A DNA stretch of 17,117 nt. Origin: Chlamydomonas sphaeroides. Taxonomy: Eukaryota; Chlorophyta; Chlorophyceae; Chlamydomonadales; Chlamydomonadaceae. A program made the position numbers and the translations under genes. The stretch covers positions 34,143-51,259 of the forward strand of contig BDDC01000520.1 in NCBI GenBank assembly GCA_001662425.1. The letters run 5' to 3'. The notes beneath the pieces were generated by a model. It was given only the letters and a program-made list of their open reading frames with translations, did not search any database and had not been told where the DNA came from. Positions 7,414 to 17,115 of the stretch are shown here, piece by piece (the first letter of the stretch is position 1; the number at the start of each line of letters is the position of its first letter).

Positions 7414-10400
7414 ATGGCTGACCTCGCAAACATCTTCAACGACGACGAGGGTGGCTCGGAAAGGGCCAATTCCATAACGAGCAGCGACCTGGACCCTTTC
7501 CTGCTGCAAGGTGACTCGGGTCACGAAAGTGCTGTCCAGCTCCGTAATGACCGCTTCTTGGCACACGCACCCATGCTTCAACTCTGCCGCCCTTTTCGGA
7601 CATGCAGGTGATGACCAGACATGGTCGGTCGAGGACTGGAACTGGGACCCGTTCAACATGTTCGCGGCGCCCAAGGAGGTGCCGAACGTTGCCTGTTGCC
7701 AGGCACTGAAGCGTCGCAAGGTCACCGAGCAGTCAGCTTCATCTGCTCACCATATCCAGCAGCAGCACGTTCAGCAGCAACAGCAGGCGCAGGCCGCAGC
7801 GTGCCAGCCCTGCCACGCGCCCGGCGGCAACCGGCCTATGCCGGGCTTGGCTGCGGGCTGCTGCAGCATGGCCAATATGAGCCAGCTACCGCCCGCAGCT
7901 CAGCAGCAGCAACAACAACAACAGCAGCAGCAGCACATGGGCCCCCTGGCATCGGCGCTGAACCACATTATGCCCAACCGCGTCGTGGAGACGTGCGGCA
8001 CGGCGGCCATGATGTGCCACGCGCCCAACCTTGGCGCCCCGCCATCGGCGCCCGCAGCCGCAGCCGTGGCTGCTGCTGGTCCACAGGTGGCCGGAATGGC
8101 CGGGATGGCCCTACCTGGCAGCATGGCCTGGGCGGGCATGCCGGACCTCGCCGCCTCAGGGGCGGCTGCCGCAGCCGCTGCGGCTGCGGCTGCCGCCGCT
8201 GCCCCCAACTTCTTCACTAGCGGCGGGCCTCTGGCAGCCATGGGCTGGGGGGCGCAGCAGATGGCGCTTGCGATGCCAGGGCTGGCAATGCCTAATTTCG
8301 CTGGCCACGCGCAGTGTGCGCCGGCCATGGCGACGCCTTCCTTCCCTGCGGCACCCTCCGGCATCTTCAACCAGCAGGCCAGCCTGGCGATGCCATCGGC
8401 GGTGCCATCCCCGGCGCTGGGTTCCACCAACGACACCACATCGCTGCAGGGCAGCGCGGACAATGCCAAGCCGCCCTGCTGCAGCGGCAGTCGCGCTGGG
8501 GCTCCCACCTGCAGCGGTGGCCGCCAACAGGCGGACAGCTCCAACAAGGCACCGGTGCCCGCCCCCAAGAATCAGCAGGGTCACCATGCTGGTCCGCGAG
8601 GCGGCGATGGGGGCATGGGCGCTGGCGACTTGTCAGACTTCGCCATCAGCGACAGCGAGGACGAGGAGGTCGGCGGCCGCCGCACCCATGGCGGCCAGCG
8701 CGGTGGTGGCGCGCCACCCATGCCCCACCAGCTGCTGGGTGACATTGTCGCCCTGCACGACGTGTATGATGACGGCCAGATGGTGTGCCAGGTGCCGGGC
8801 TGCGGCAAGGATCTAACCAACCTTAAGGAGTACCACCAGCGGTATCGAATCTGCGACGTGCACATCAAGCTGCAGCAGGTGAGCTATGTTGCTCATGGCG
8901 CGGGATTTATCCAAGGATTGTCTTACAGCTGACGCGCGGCGGCTTCGGCGCGGCGGCATGGTTACAAGCCGCGATTGTTGGCTGCAGCTGTGAGCTGTAA
9001 CTGTTAACGCACGTGCCCATGCGGTGCTGTCCGATCCTACAGGTCATGAAGGACGGTCGCCTGCAGCGCTTCTGCCAGCAGTGCGGACGCTTCCACGACC
9101 TGACGGCGTTTGACGGCAACCGCAAGAGCTGCCGCGATCAGCTGTCGAAGCACAACGCCCGCCGCCGCCGCAGGGCCCAGGCCGAGCAGGCCAAGGGCAA
9201 GGCCGCCGCGAACGAGGCCGCTGCGGCCGCGGGTGCCGCTGCTGCGGCTGCTGCGGCTGGCGGCGCCGTCGCTTTCGATGGCGACATCGGCAAGCTGCTG
9301 GCGTGCCTCATGCAGAGCCCCGCCCAGCTGCACGCGCTGCGCCTGCTGCTGGGCGTGCCCACGCACCCGGCCCTGCCTGCGCCAGCTGGTGGCCTTGGCG
9401 CGGGCAGCGAGCCAGCCGACACGTCCGGTGGCGACCAGGCGCGCACGTACGGCCTGGCGCGCGACATCCTCGCCGGCCGCAACGAGTTTACGCCCGCGTT
9501 TGAGAGCGAGCACCGCATGATCCGCCTCTCCATGAAGCTGTTCAACAAGACGCCCGCGGACCTGCCGGTCAACCTGCGCAACCAGGTCACGTCATGGCTC
9601 GCGTCGGCGCCGCTGGCGATGGAGGCCTCCATCCGCCCTGGCTGCGTCTTCCTCACCGTGCAGATGGTGGTCGACGAGGCTGGCGCCGCGCAGGCTGCAG
9701 CGCCCGGCGCCATCAACAGCCTTGCCGAGCACCTGCTCACCCGCACCGGCTCCCCGTTCTGGCACCAGGGCACCTACACGATGCAGCTGGGCACCGACAT
9801 GCTGCTGGTGCGCGACGGCAAGGTCGCTGGCGGCAGCGGCATTGGCCGTGGCGATGGTCGTTTCCCCGTGGTCCGCCGCCTGGGCCCCCTGGCGGCCGTG
9901 GCTGGCCAGCCAGTGGTCCTCAAGCTGCACGGCCAAGATCTCGATGCGCCGGGCTGCTCGGTAAGCTAGCGCACAAGGGGTTGGGTACTGGGTTAACGAG
10001 TTGGTGGGAATGGTGGCTGCGTGCGCCGAGCAACACGTACAGCGTGAACATGCAGGGGTGTTGGCTTGGGCAATATTTTGCTTTGATGCCCTGTGGCGCT
10101 CACTGACACTCCGATGCCCTGCGCCTTGCCCACACCAGGTCATCCTCCGCTGGGGCAATCGCCACCTCAAGGCGCACATGCAGGCGTTGTCCACCCACCG
10201 TGCCATTGCGCGCCTGCCGCCGCTGCCGGACCTTTGCGGCCCCGTATGGGTGGAGGTTGCTCGCGGCGCCTACCTCAGCCCCGCCAAGCAGCTGCTGGTG
10301 GCCCGCGATCAGGCGTTGGTGGATGAGATCAACAAGTGAGTGGGCGCCTCACAATACGCACGGGGCTGGGAGCCTGGTTTGTGGGTTGCAGCCGCCCACA

Positions 10401-11716
10401 CCTCCTGCGGCGCGATTTGACGGCGCCTCACCACTCCTACCGTGGCTCCCTGCTTGCAGGCTGGACGTGCGCAACGGGCCGGTGGCGCAGGACGTGGTCG
10501 AGCTGCTACTGCAGGACATGGCGCTCGTGCTGCAGCACATCGCCGCGCAGCCGGGTGTGGGCTCGCAGTTGCCGCACGCGGCCATTGCTCTCAAGGCCCG
10601 CCGCCTGCTGGCCATGGCCTGCGACATGGGCTGGGCGGGCGTCGCCTCGGCGGTGCTGCCGCTGGCTTGCGCTCGCTGCTCGTGTGCCGCCGAGATGGTA
10701 GCCGCCATCCACGCCGCCAGCGTGCCGTCGGCCGCTGCGGGCACGGAGCGCGACTCGCGCGGCCTCACGCTGCTGCACCGCGCCGTGCGCAGCCGGAGCA
10801 TGCCCCTGCTGGCCGGCATGCTCGCCTGGGGCGACAGCCACGGCTACCGCTGGCGCGTGGACGCCGAGGGTCCCGCCGGCATCACGCCGCTGCACCTGTC
10901 GGCCATGCTGGAGGATGCGCGCATTGGGCTGCTGCTGCTGGACCACTGCGGCTGGCCCGGCGCCTTCACGCACTTGCGCTCAGACGGCGGCGTGACGCCC
11001 TTCCACCTGGCCTTCCAGATGGGCCACTACCAGGTGATTGGATACTACCGGGTTCGGCTGGACGGGGGGCAGTGGTGGCAGCGCGAGGCGGCCGCTGCTC
11101 AACAACGTGGCTCTTGTGCCTTCGTCTTGCTCAGATGCTTTCGTTGGCATGATCTTGCTTCCTTGCGGGCACTCCTCACCAATTGACATGTTTTCGCTTG
11201 CTCTGTTGCTTACAGGTCGACAGCCTCATGTCCGCCCTGGGCGGGCTCCACCAAGTCGACTGCAACGATCCCAACAACTCGCACGCCGACGCCGCCGCGG
11301 CCCAGCCGCCCCTCCGCCGCAGCCGCTGCGGCTCCTCGGCCGCCGTGATGGGCTTCAAGCAGGAGGAGTGCGAGGACGTCAAGCCCGACATCCGCAGCCT
11401 GGCGGGCGGCAAGCAGCACTGCGGTTCGGGCGGCTGCGCGGAGCTGGACCCCTGTGAGATGTGCCACTGCACGCTGCCGCCGCTGCTGCTGTCCATCATG
11501 GCCTCGTGCAACGACTGCGGCCGCCGCCGCATGTGCATGGAGTCGGACGCTGCGGCGGCCTCCTCGGCCACGGGCGAGTGCTGCTGCGGCGGCGCGCGGC
11601 CCTCGCTGCGGTCGGACACGGGCGAGGTGTGCAGCTCGCGCCAGCACAGCACCATCTTCTCCATTACGGCGCTGTGCCAGGGCTGCCACGCTAACCGCGT
11701 CCTGGCGGTCGCGTAA
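7414..11716 (+). CDS. CRR1: CRR1-like SBP-domain transcription factor (copper response regulator), complete
   Basis: Nuclear DNA-binding regulator; the Chlamydomonas counterpart binds GTAC cores and activates copper-deficiency and hypoxia genes. Exons: 7414-7510, 7608-8878, 9043-9960, 10139-10335, 10460-11033, 11216-11716; 1185 aa ending TAA. ATG 7414 sits in ACCATGGC. Residues 34-48 (WSVEDWNWDPF core) are aromatic/acidic, like an activation motif. PolyQ 131-141 and polyA 218-231 lie in a low-complexity region, followed by an acidic SDSEDEE patch. The SBP domain spans about 426-500: zinc site 1 C426, C431, C448, H451; site 2 C467, C470, H474, C486; then a basic nuclear localisation segment ending RRRRR. 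Intron 8879-9042 splits the two zinc sites. Residues 654-657 (RPGC) and the FW motif near 695 match the long-SPL conserved region. Ankyrin-like repeats cover about 926-1019. The C terminus (1035-1176) holds 17 Cys, including CxxCxC and CCC, like the metallothionein-like tail of CRR1. Orthology is strongly supported by this domain order; metal sensing is inferred from the family. Confidence 0.95.
7901..7933 (+). repeat. CAG/CAA repeat encoding 11 Gln in the CRR1-like protein
   Basis: Eleven consecutive Gln codons (three CAG, four CAA, four CAG), residues 131-141. The interrupted codon pattern suggests selection on the peptide or old, stabilised expansion rather than fresh slippage. Typical of low-complexity regions in green-algal transcription factors. 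Confidence 0.9.
8162..8203 (+). repeat. GCN repeat encoding 14 Ala in the CRR1-like protein
   Basis: Fourteen Ala codons with mixed third bases, residues 218-231, between Met/Gly/Pro-rich segments ahead of the SBP domain. No function can be assigned; likely a disordered or helical linker. Confidence 0.85.
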
Positions 11717-12893
11717 GTCCGCGTTTCTTCTTCATCTTCACGGCAGCTGCGTTTGAGATACGTGCATATGCTGAGGCTTGCGAGGGCGCTTGACGTGTAT
11801 CGAGCGTGGGCGACTTGACGCCGTTAGTGGAAGTGGCTTCGGCTGGCCGGGACTGGCACCGGAGACGCGTTGTTTGGCGGCAGAGGATAACGTATCGTGT
11901 ATGGTTGGTCTGCGACCTTCCGGGCTCTGAGCCTTGGCTCGCCTTCGTCTGTGCCGTTTGAAGAGACGCTCGATGCGAGAGGAGTGCGCGTCGGCGTCGG
12001 TTGTGTGCGTGTGCTGTGCTTGTGCGTTGGTGTCAGTGAAGTGGCTTGACGACGTTGGCTGCTGTTGAGCTGTATAGAATGGCGACGGCGCTCCAACGGG
12101 CGTGCGTCTTGCTATCTAACACTAGTCTTGCTACGGGCGGTGGCATTGCAGGCTTGGACATGGGGGTGGTGCAGGGTTGGAGGATATGGGACCAAGACGC
12201 GGTGTCGGGGGGCGCATGGTCCCTGTGGGACGCGCCAGAGTGCTGCGTGTGTTGTCGTTTGTCAGGTACCCTAACGCCTTGCCGCGTTGCGGGGGGTGTC
12301 AATCGCATGCGAGCTTGTGTTGTGCTGTGGGAACGGTTATGGCCTAAGGAAACCGCCTGGCCGTCCACGTCTTGGGTGCGTGTGCGCGGGGGGCCCTTTT
12401 CTTGCAGCCCCAGGCAGAGGACGGATTGGGGCTGCGCCCCGTTTCCCATTCTGATGGGGACATACTTATCTTGCCCTGGATTGTGCTTGTTGCGCCTTAA
12501 CTGTCAAGGGGATTCGCTGCGCGGGCGAACGGCGTAGGGACGACGCTGCGCTCTGCTCGCGCAGCCGCGGGACCTCGGATAAAATGCGGGCCCTCATTTT
12601 CGTGGCCGCGCGCGTCCAAGTGGGTCTGTGTGCGCCAGGGTGAAGATGTTTTATTGCTCTATTCGGGCTAGTTAGTCGTGTGGTGTTGCCGTGTGTGTTG
12701 CCGGTGCTACACCTGGCCGGCACTGGATAACGGCCGAGTTACGGCTGTGTATGCGCGTCGCGTGGCGTTGGTGTGTGTGCAGCCGGACAACGGCTGACTT
12801 TTGGCTGTCTGTGCGCGTCGTCTGTGCCGTGTTCGTCGTGCGGCAGCGCAGGGGGTGTACTGAACTGCATAGGGTGGACAGCGCTGTCCTCTA
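11717..12893 (+). other. Probable long 3' UTR of the CRR1-like gene
   Basis: Non-coding, noticeably GT-rich on the + strand (runs such as TTGTGTGCGTGTGCTGTGCTTG near 12000 and TGTG runs near 12690 and 12770), unlike the C-rich introns nearby. It ends at a TGTAA motif. Short open frames here show no protein signature. About 1.18 kb is long but not out of range for green-algal transcripts. An internal imperfect repeat is listed separately. Confidence 0.55.
12727..12820 (+). repeat. Imperfect tandem direct repeat, two 34-nt copies at 60-nt period
   Basis: Copy A 12727-12760 and copy B 12787-12820 match at 27 of 34 positions without gaps. Both contain a core AACGGC(C/T)GA and end TGCGCGTCG, and both are preceded by GG. 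No third copy is apparent 60 nt upstream. It sits in the GT-rich 3' flank of the CRR1-like gene, about 75 nt before the TGTAA signal. Confidence 0.6.
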
Positions 12894-12898
12894 TGTAA
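12894..12898 (+). terminator. TGTAA polyadenylation signal, likely for the CRR1-like gene
   Basis: TGTAA is the usual polyadenylation signal in Chlamydomonas-type green algae. This is the first + strand copy that I found after the stop at 11716; cleavage would be expected roughly 10-20 nt downstream. Confidence 0.5.
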
Positions 12899-13186
12899 CG
12901 CTGGAGACAAATCCCTAATGGGTCTGTTGAGAGCCGAAAGGGGGCCGCCCCGGGCCCACGCGTAGGAGCCCCGGTGTTCGGGTTCGTGCGTTGCTGCAGG
13001 CTGGCAGACATGCCACATTGCCATCCAAAATTCTACCCCTCTCGTGACAAGCAGCAGATTCCCCAAATCTTGTGTACACGCGTGCCGCGACTAGGACGCA
13101 CATAAGCAATGTTGAGATGCTCGACATGGCTTGGTGCGGTGACGCTTGAAGCATTCGTCTACCGCATATGCATCGCATGAATATAT
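12899..13186. other. Intergenic region and putative promoter of the helical-repeat protein gene
   Basis: About 290 nt between the presumed CRR1-like transcript end and the next start codon. Composition is more AT-rich than surrounding DNA towards the 3' side. It holds the second copy of the shared 16-mer (13080-13095), a GCATATGC palindrome (13164-13171) and, overlapping its end, a TATATAT stretch. No open frame with protein character. Confidence 0.5.
13080..13095. promoter_or_regulatory. Shared 16-mer, copy 2 (upstream of the helical-repeat protein gene)
   Basis: Identical to 6711-6726. A GTAC lies a few bases upstream in this copy (CTTGTGTACAC) but not in the other. The position, about 90 nt before the first ATG of the next gene, is compatible with a promoter element; this is inference from repetition and location. 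Confidence 0.35.
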
Positions 13187-13188
13187 AT
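13182..13188 (+). promoter_or_regulatory. TATA-like stretch at the start of the helical-repeat protein gene
   Basis: TATATAT stands out in otherwise GC-rich DNA. It overlaps the ATG at 13187. If it is a real TATA box, transcription would begin downstream of both candidate starts (13187 and 13196), so either the box is fortuitous or the gene start is different from the model. Confidence 0.2.
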
Positions 13189-16100
13189 GCCCATTATGGC
13201 ATCGCTGCTCTTGCCAACTGGCTGGCCGACTGCGGCAATCCGCCAGCCGCAGCACGTCAACCCGCTCCCTGCTCGCAAGGCCAGCAAGCGTGACAAGTAT
13301 GGGACCAGGGGCAGCGAAGCGCTGGAAAGGCGCAGAGCTCGCTCTGCATCGCCACCACCTGTGGTGCGTCCACCGCCGAGGAGCGCATACAAGGTGCGAC
13401 AGCGCGGGTAGTGATGGTGGGAGAGAGGTTTAGCAGGTTATAAACAATTGCACGAGGGCGCTTATTGCCGGGGATATGAGGATCGGCGTGGTGCCTCGTT
13501 AGCATGACACGCTCTCACCCGCCTCGTTGGGGTTGACCTTCACCATGCCCCATCCCAGTACTTCCGGGCCGTCATCCGCAACGCTGAGCGATTGTTGGCA
13601 GAGCAGGAGCAGCTGCAGCGGCTGGACGCGGAGGCAGGGCAGGCTCCCGACTACAGCGCATCAGCGCCCGATGTCAGCCCCTCGGGGGCAGCAACTGTGG
13701 GCCACGGCAGCCCCCCGCAGATACCTGCCATCGATGCATTGCCCAGCAAGCCTGCGCCAACTGCGGCGCCATCTCATGCCTCCCGGCCGGACCAGCAGCG
13801 GCAGCAGCGCGGCCAGCTGCTGCGGCCAGCTGTGCTAGGCAGCCGCACGCGGCGCAAGCTGTTTGCCGACAGCCCCGACGGCGCCTACCCGCTCACCGTG
13901 GGCCGCATCGTGGCCCGCCTGTCAGCCTGCCGCGACTGGCGCCGCCCTCTGGCCTTCAAGCTGCTGCCGCGCTACCTGCCGCTGTTCGAGCAGCACGCGG
14001 CGGCCTACTTCTTCAGGTGCGCACTGCGGCGGGGGGGGGGGCGGCCCCAGACAGGGCCCGCCTTGCGGTGCGCTCAAGGGTGCGGTCGGTGCCTGGCCCC
14101 GCAGGCACGTGCCCAGGCTGCAGCCCCAGGCAGCGGGCGGCGGCAGGGCAGGGGCTGCGCGGCTGGACCCCGCGGCTGCGGCGGGCGGCCGCTCCGTGGG
14201 CTGCCAAGCCGCCGGCTTCCGGCTCATGGTGGTGGCGGTGGCGGCGGCGGTGGCGCCGCAGCTGCCCGACTGGGGGCCCCGGGCTCTCAGCTGCATGGCG
14301 GCGGGCCTGGGCCGCATGCGCATATGGTGCGGCGGACGGGAGGGGCGGCCCGGCCGGTGCCGGCGGCTGGCGGTCGGGCCGCTGGTCGTCCTCCTGGGTG
14401 CCCTCTGCGGCCGTGTCCAGCAAGCCACTTGTGCGGGCCACCTGTGCGGCGAGGGGCCAGGTCCTCATCGCGGCTCCTGCTCGCCTGCTGTGCCCCGGCC
14501 GCAGGTACACCCCCGCGGTGGCTGCCTGGGACTCCGCCAGCGCCCCCTGCCTGGCCCTCATGCGCCCCGACCAGCTGTTGGCGGCGCTGGAGGGCAGGGC
14601 GGCGCTAACCGGGGTGGCGCTGTCGGAGGAGGGCGTCGCTGAGGAGGGCGGCGGAGGGCGGCGGGCCGCCGCGCTGCCCGGCCCCGCGTGGCAGGCTGCC
14701 GCGGCGGCGGCCATTGCCGAGGTGCCGCCCGGCGAGCTGGGCATTGAGGAGCTGGCGCGGCTGTTCCAGGTGCGGCCCGGCTTGGCAGCGTGGCAACTGC
14801 GGCCTTGCCCGAGAGAGCCAGTCGCCAGTAACCGGGTGCGAGCCTCGCAGCAGTGGCTGCTCTCGCCCGAAGAGCTGCTGACGCCGCCTGCTGTATCTCT
14901 GCCCTGGTGCCGCACTCCCTTAGGCGGCGGCGCGCCTGCGCCTGGCCCCTCCTGCTGCCCTCCTGGACGCCGCGTGCCAGGCGGTGCGGTCCAGGCTGGT
15001 GGCGCAGGCCGACCACGAGCGGCGCGGGGGCCGCATCGCAATCGCCCCTCAGCCCGACCCGGCCGGGACCGACTGCCTGCTGCTGCTGGCGCTGGCGGAG
15101 GCGGCCCCGCGCCCCGCGCCCCCCGCGAGCAGCAAGCCCGTGGTCCGGCTGCGGCGCCGCACCAAGCGCCGCGCGCCCCGCCCTCGGAGCAGCGGCCGCG
15201 TGGCGGCTGCGGCCCGGCCCACCCGCGAGCTGTGCCGCTTCATGGCGGGCCTGGCAGCGCTGCGGCACCCGCCGCCGGCCGACTGGCTGGCCTGGCTGCA
15301 GGGCTGCGTGGCGCGGTTGCTGGCGGCACAGGGGGCGCAGGGGCAGCAGGCGCACGGGGCGGCGGCGGGCGGGCGGCGCTCCCTGGCGGTGGAGGACCTG
15401 GCGGAGCTCATGGAGGCGGCGGCGGGGCTGCTGCCGCTGCTGCGGCCCCCACCAGCTGGGAGCAGCCGGCAGCATGGCCCCGGCGCTGCCGCGGACGGTG
15501 CCGCGGCCATGCCCCGCGACTGGCTGCTGCTGCTGTGCGAGGCTGCGCTGGCCGACCTGAGGGACCGCCTGGCGCCGGCGGCGGCGGCCGAGGCGGCAGC
15601 GGCAGCGGCGGCGGCGGCGCCCACGGCCCTGCTCACCGGCACCGACATCAGCCGGGCCGACGAGGCGGCCGCCACCCAGCTGACGGCGGCGGTGGTGGCC
15701 TCGAGCGCCGCTGCGTCTGCCGCGGCCGCGCCCTGCGCCCGCCTGGTGGCGGCTGTGGTGGCTCTGCAGCCGCACTTTGCGCCGCCCGCGCGCTGGTGCT
15801 CCGCCGCTTCCTGCCTGGGGCTGCAGCTGCTGTCGCACTGCGACGCAGGCCAGCTGCTGGCCTGGCTGCGGGCGGTGGCGGCGTGGCGGGCCGCGGGGCT
15901 GCTGGGGCCGCTGCCGCCGGCGTGGGCGTCCGCTGTGGCGCTTCGCAGCCTGGCGCTGGCGGCGGGGCGGGGCGGGGCCCCGGAGCTGTGGGCGCTACCG
16001 GGTGCCATGCAGGCGGCGGGGCTGCGGGCACCGCCCGCATGGGGCCGCCGCTACCTTGCCCAGCTGGAGGGGGGCCTTCCGCCGCCGCGGCCGCCCGGCA

Positions 16101-16228
16101 CTGTCCCGGGCGGCGGCGGCAGCCTGGCGGGTGACGACGTGGCGGCGGCGCTGCGGGCGCTGCGGGCGGTGGCCCCTGGGGCGGTGGGCCAGGCGCTTGC
16201 TCTGGAGCAGGCGCTGTTGGCGGGGTAG
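13187..16228 (+). CDS. Ala/Leu-rich helical-repeat protein, probably organelle-targeted (OPR/FASTK-like flavour)
   Basis: Exons 13187-13393, 13559-14016, 14105-14326, 14505-14769 and 14924-16228, all GT-AG and phase-consistent; 818 aa ending TAG. An alternative start at 13196 (ATGGC) removes three residues. Residues 1-69 are rich in Ala, Ser, Arg and Pro and lack acidic residues at the very start, like an organelle transit peptide. A conserved-looking block follows (about 168-221: RTRRKLFADSPDGAYPLTVG, then ARLSACRDWRRPLAFKLLP). The rest consists of amphipathic helices with repeated phrases such as ELCRFMAGLAALRHPPPADWL and QLLAWLRAVAAWR, resembling the W/L-A-L-P-P-W rhythm of green-algal OPR/FASTK-like RNA-binding repeat proteins. 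No RAP domain or catalytic motif is visible. The function, perhaps organelle RNA metabolism, is inference; it could be another alpha-solenoid family. Extreme GC and Ala content make the 3' exon open in several frames, but splice phases fix this one. Confidence 0.75.
14031..14041 (+). repeat. G11 homopolymer in intron 2 of the helical-repeat gene
   Basis: Eleven consecutive G just after the donor at 14017. Length is prone to sequencing and replication slippage; being intronic, an error here would not affect the protein. Confidence 0.8.
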
Positions 16229-16960
16229 GGGTGGGTCCGTGTCCCTTTGGCTGCTTATGTACGAATACAGCCCACTGGGACCTGACAACGCATGTGGCAG
16301 AGAATCGGAGCTGTTAGTAGTAATGGTGATGCTAATGTCTCCCCCCCCTATTACGCTGCTCGGGTGCGGCAATGTGGGAGTGCGGTCCAACATTTCGATG
16401 CGCATGCCGCAGTGATGCGGCCCTGTTCACGGAGCATCATAGCCGGAGCATACGCCGGTCCCGGGCACTAACAAGCACTGGGAAGGCCGTGTGCAGGTGG
16501 TGCACGTACCGTGTGATGCGCTGCAGCGGCATGCAGGCGCATTGGTTGGGAGGGTGGATGCTGGCACAGTGGACAGCTGGAGGTCTGGGCGGGGGCGACT
16601 GGTGCGTTGATGTGTGCTGCTGGGCGGCTGCTCGGGCACCTGCGTGGCTGCCGCATGTACGCCCCGCCTCGCACCCACGCTCGTGCACTCGCCAAGAATC
16701 ATGTTACAGTGCGAAGGGCATCGCTGAGAGCACCGTGGCGCGGTAGCAGTGGTGCGGCCCAGCAGCCGCCAGCAGCGGAGCCCGCGGGCGGGCTTCAGAC
16801 CCTGGCCCCTCACCGCCACCGCCACCGGCAGGCGCAGCGAACCTAGGCGGCCCGCGCGCACCAAGCCGCGGCACCACAGCCGCACGCGCAAGGCCCCCAC
16901 GCACGCGACCGCGGCCGCCTCCCGCGCTGTCCTCTGGCCCCCGCTGCTCCCTCCTTGTCC
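16229..16960. other. Shared 3' intergenic region between convergent genes
   Basis: 732 nt between the stop of the + strand helical-repeat gene and the stop of the minus-strand FHA gene. No coding sequence is supported. No + strand TGTAA was found, whereas the minus strand has one at 16708-16704. The 3' UTRs of the two genes must share this space. Confidence 0.6.
16704..16708 (-). terminator. TGTAA polyadenylation signal for the minus-strand FHA gene
   Basis: TTACA on the + strand reads TGTAA on the minus strand, about 255 nt downstream of the FHA-gene stop codon at 16963-16961. Spacing fits a typical 3' UTR. Confidence 0.55.
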
Positions 16961-17073
16961 TCAGTCGTCTCCGCTCTTGTCGTGCAGCAGCACGTACTCC
17001 CTGCTGCTCTGCCCGAACCGCACCACGTCCTTCTCCAGCAGCTCGTAGTAGCGCAGGGCCTCAAGCCGCTCGC
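16961..17073 (-). CDS. FHA-domain protein of SNIP1/DAWDLE type, terminal exon only
   Basis: Minus-strand last exon, 113 nt: two bases completing a codon from the previous exon, then 36 residues and TGA. It reads ERLEALRYYELLEKDVVRFG followed by QSSREYVLLHDKSGDD. The RYYEL, EKD, FG and SSREYVLLH phrases match the end of the FHA phosphopeptide-binding domain in SNIP1 (animals) and DAWDLE (plants), nuclear proteins linked to spliceosome and small-RNA processing. An acceptor TTCAG lies at 17078-17074, preceded by a long C tract. The preceding exon would supply the G of a GGC codon, as expected for an N-G turn in the FHA fold. Ending shortly after the FHA domain is normal for the family. The N-terminal Arg/Ser-rich part and most of the FHA domain are outside the window. 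Confidence 0.8.
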
Positions 17074-17093
17074 CTGAACGTGGCGGTGGCGGC

Positions 17094-17115
17094 GGGGGGG
17101 GGGGGGGGGGGGGGG
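17094..17115. repeat. G22 homopolymer at the window edge, in an intron of the FHA gene
   Basis: Twenty-two consecutive G on the + strand, so a C22 tract upstream of the acceptor on the minus strand, where it would extend the polypyrimidine tract. Its length is likely unreliable in any assembly. Confidence 0.8.

Noticed and set aside
14558..15838. 426-codon minus-strand open frame opposite the helical-repeat gene, plus a 705-codon + frame at 14017-16134
   Set aside because: Both are made of Arg/Gly/Ala-rich low-complexity translation typical of wrong frames in GC-rich coding DNA. The spliced frame gives helical sequence and closes all junction phases.
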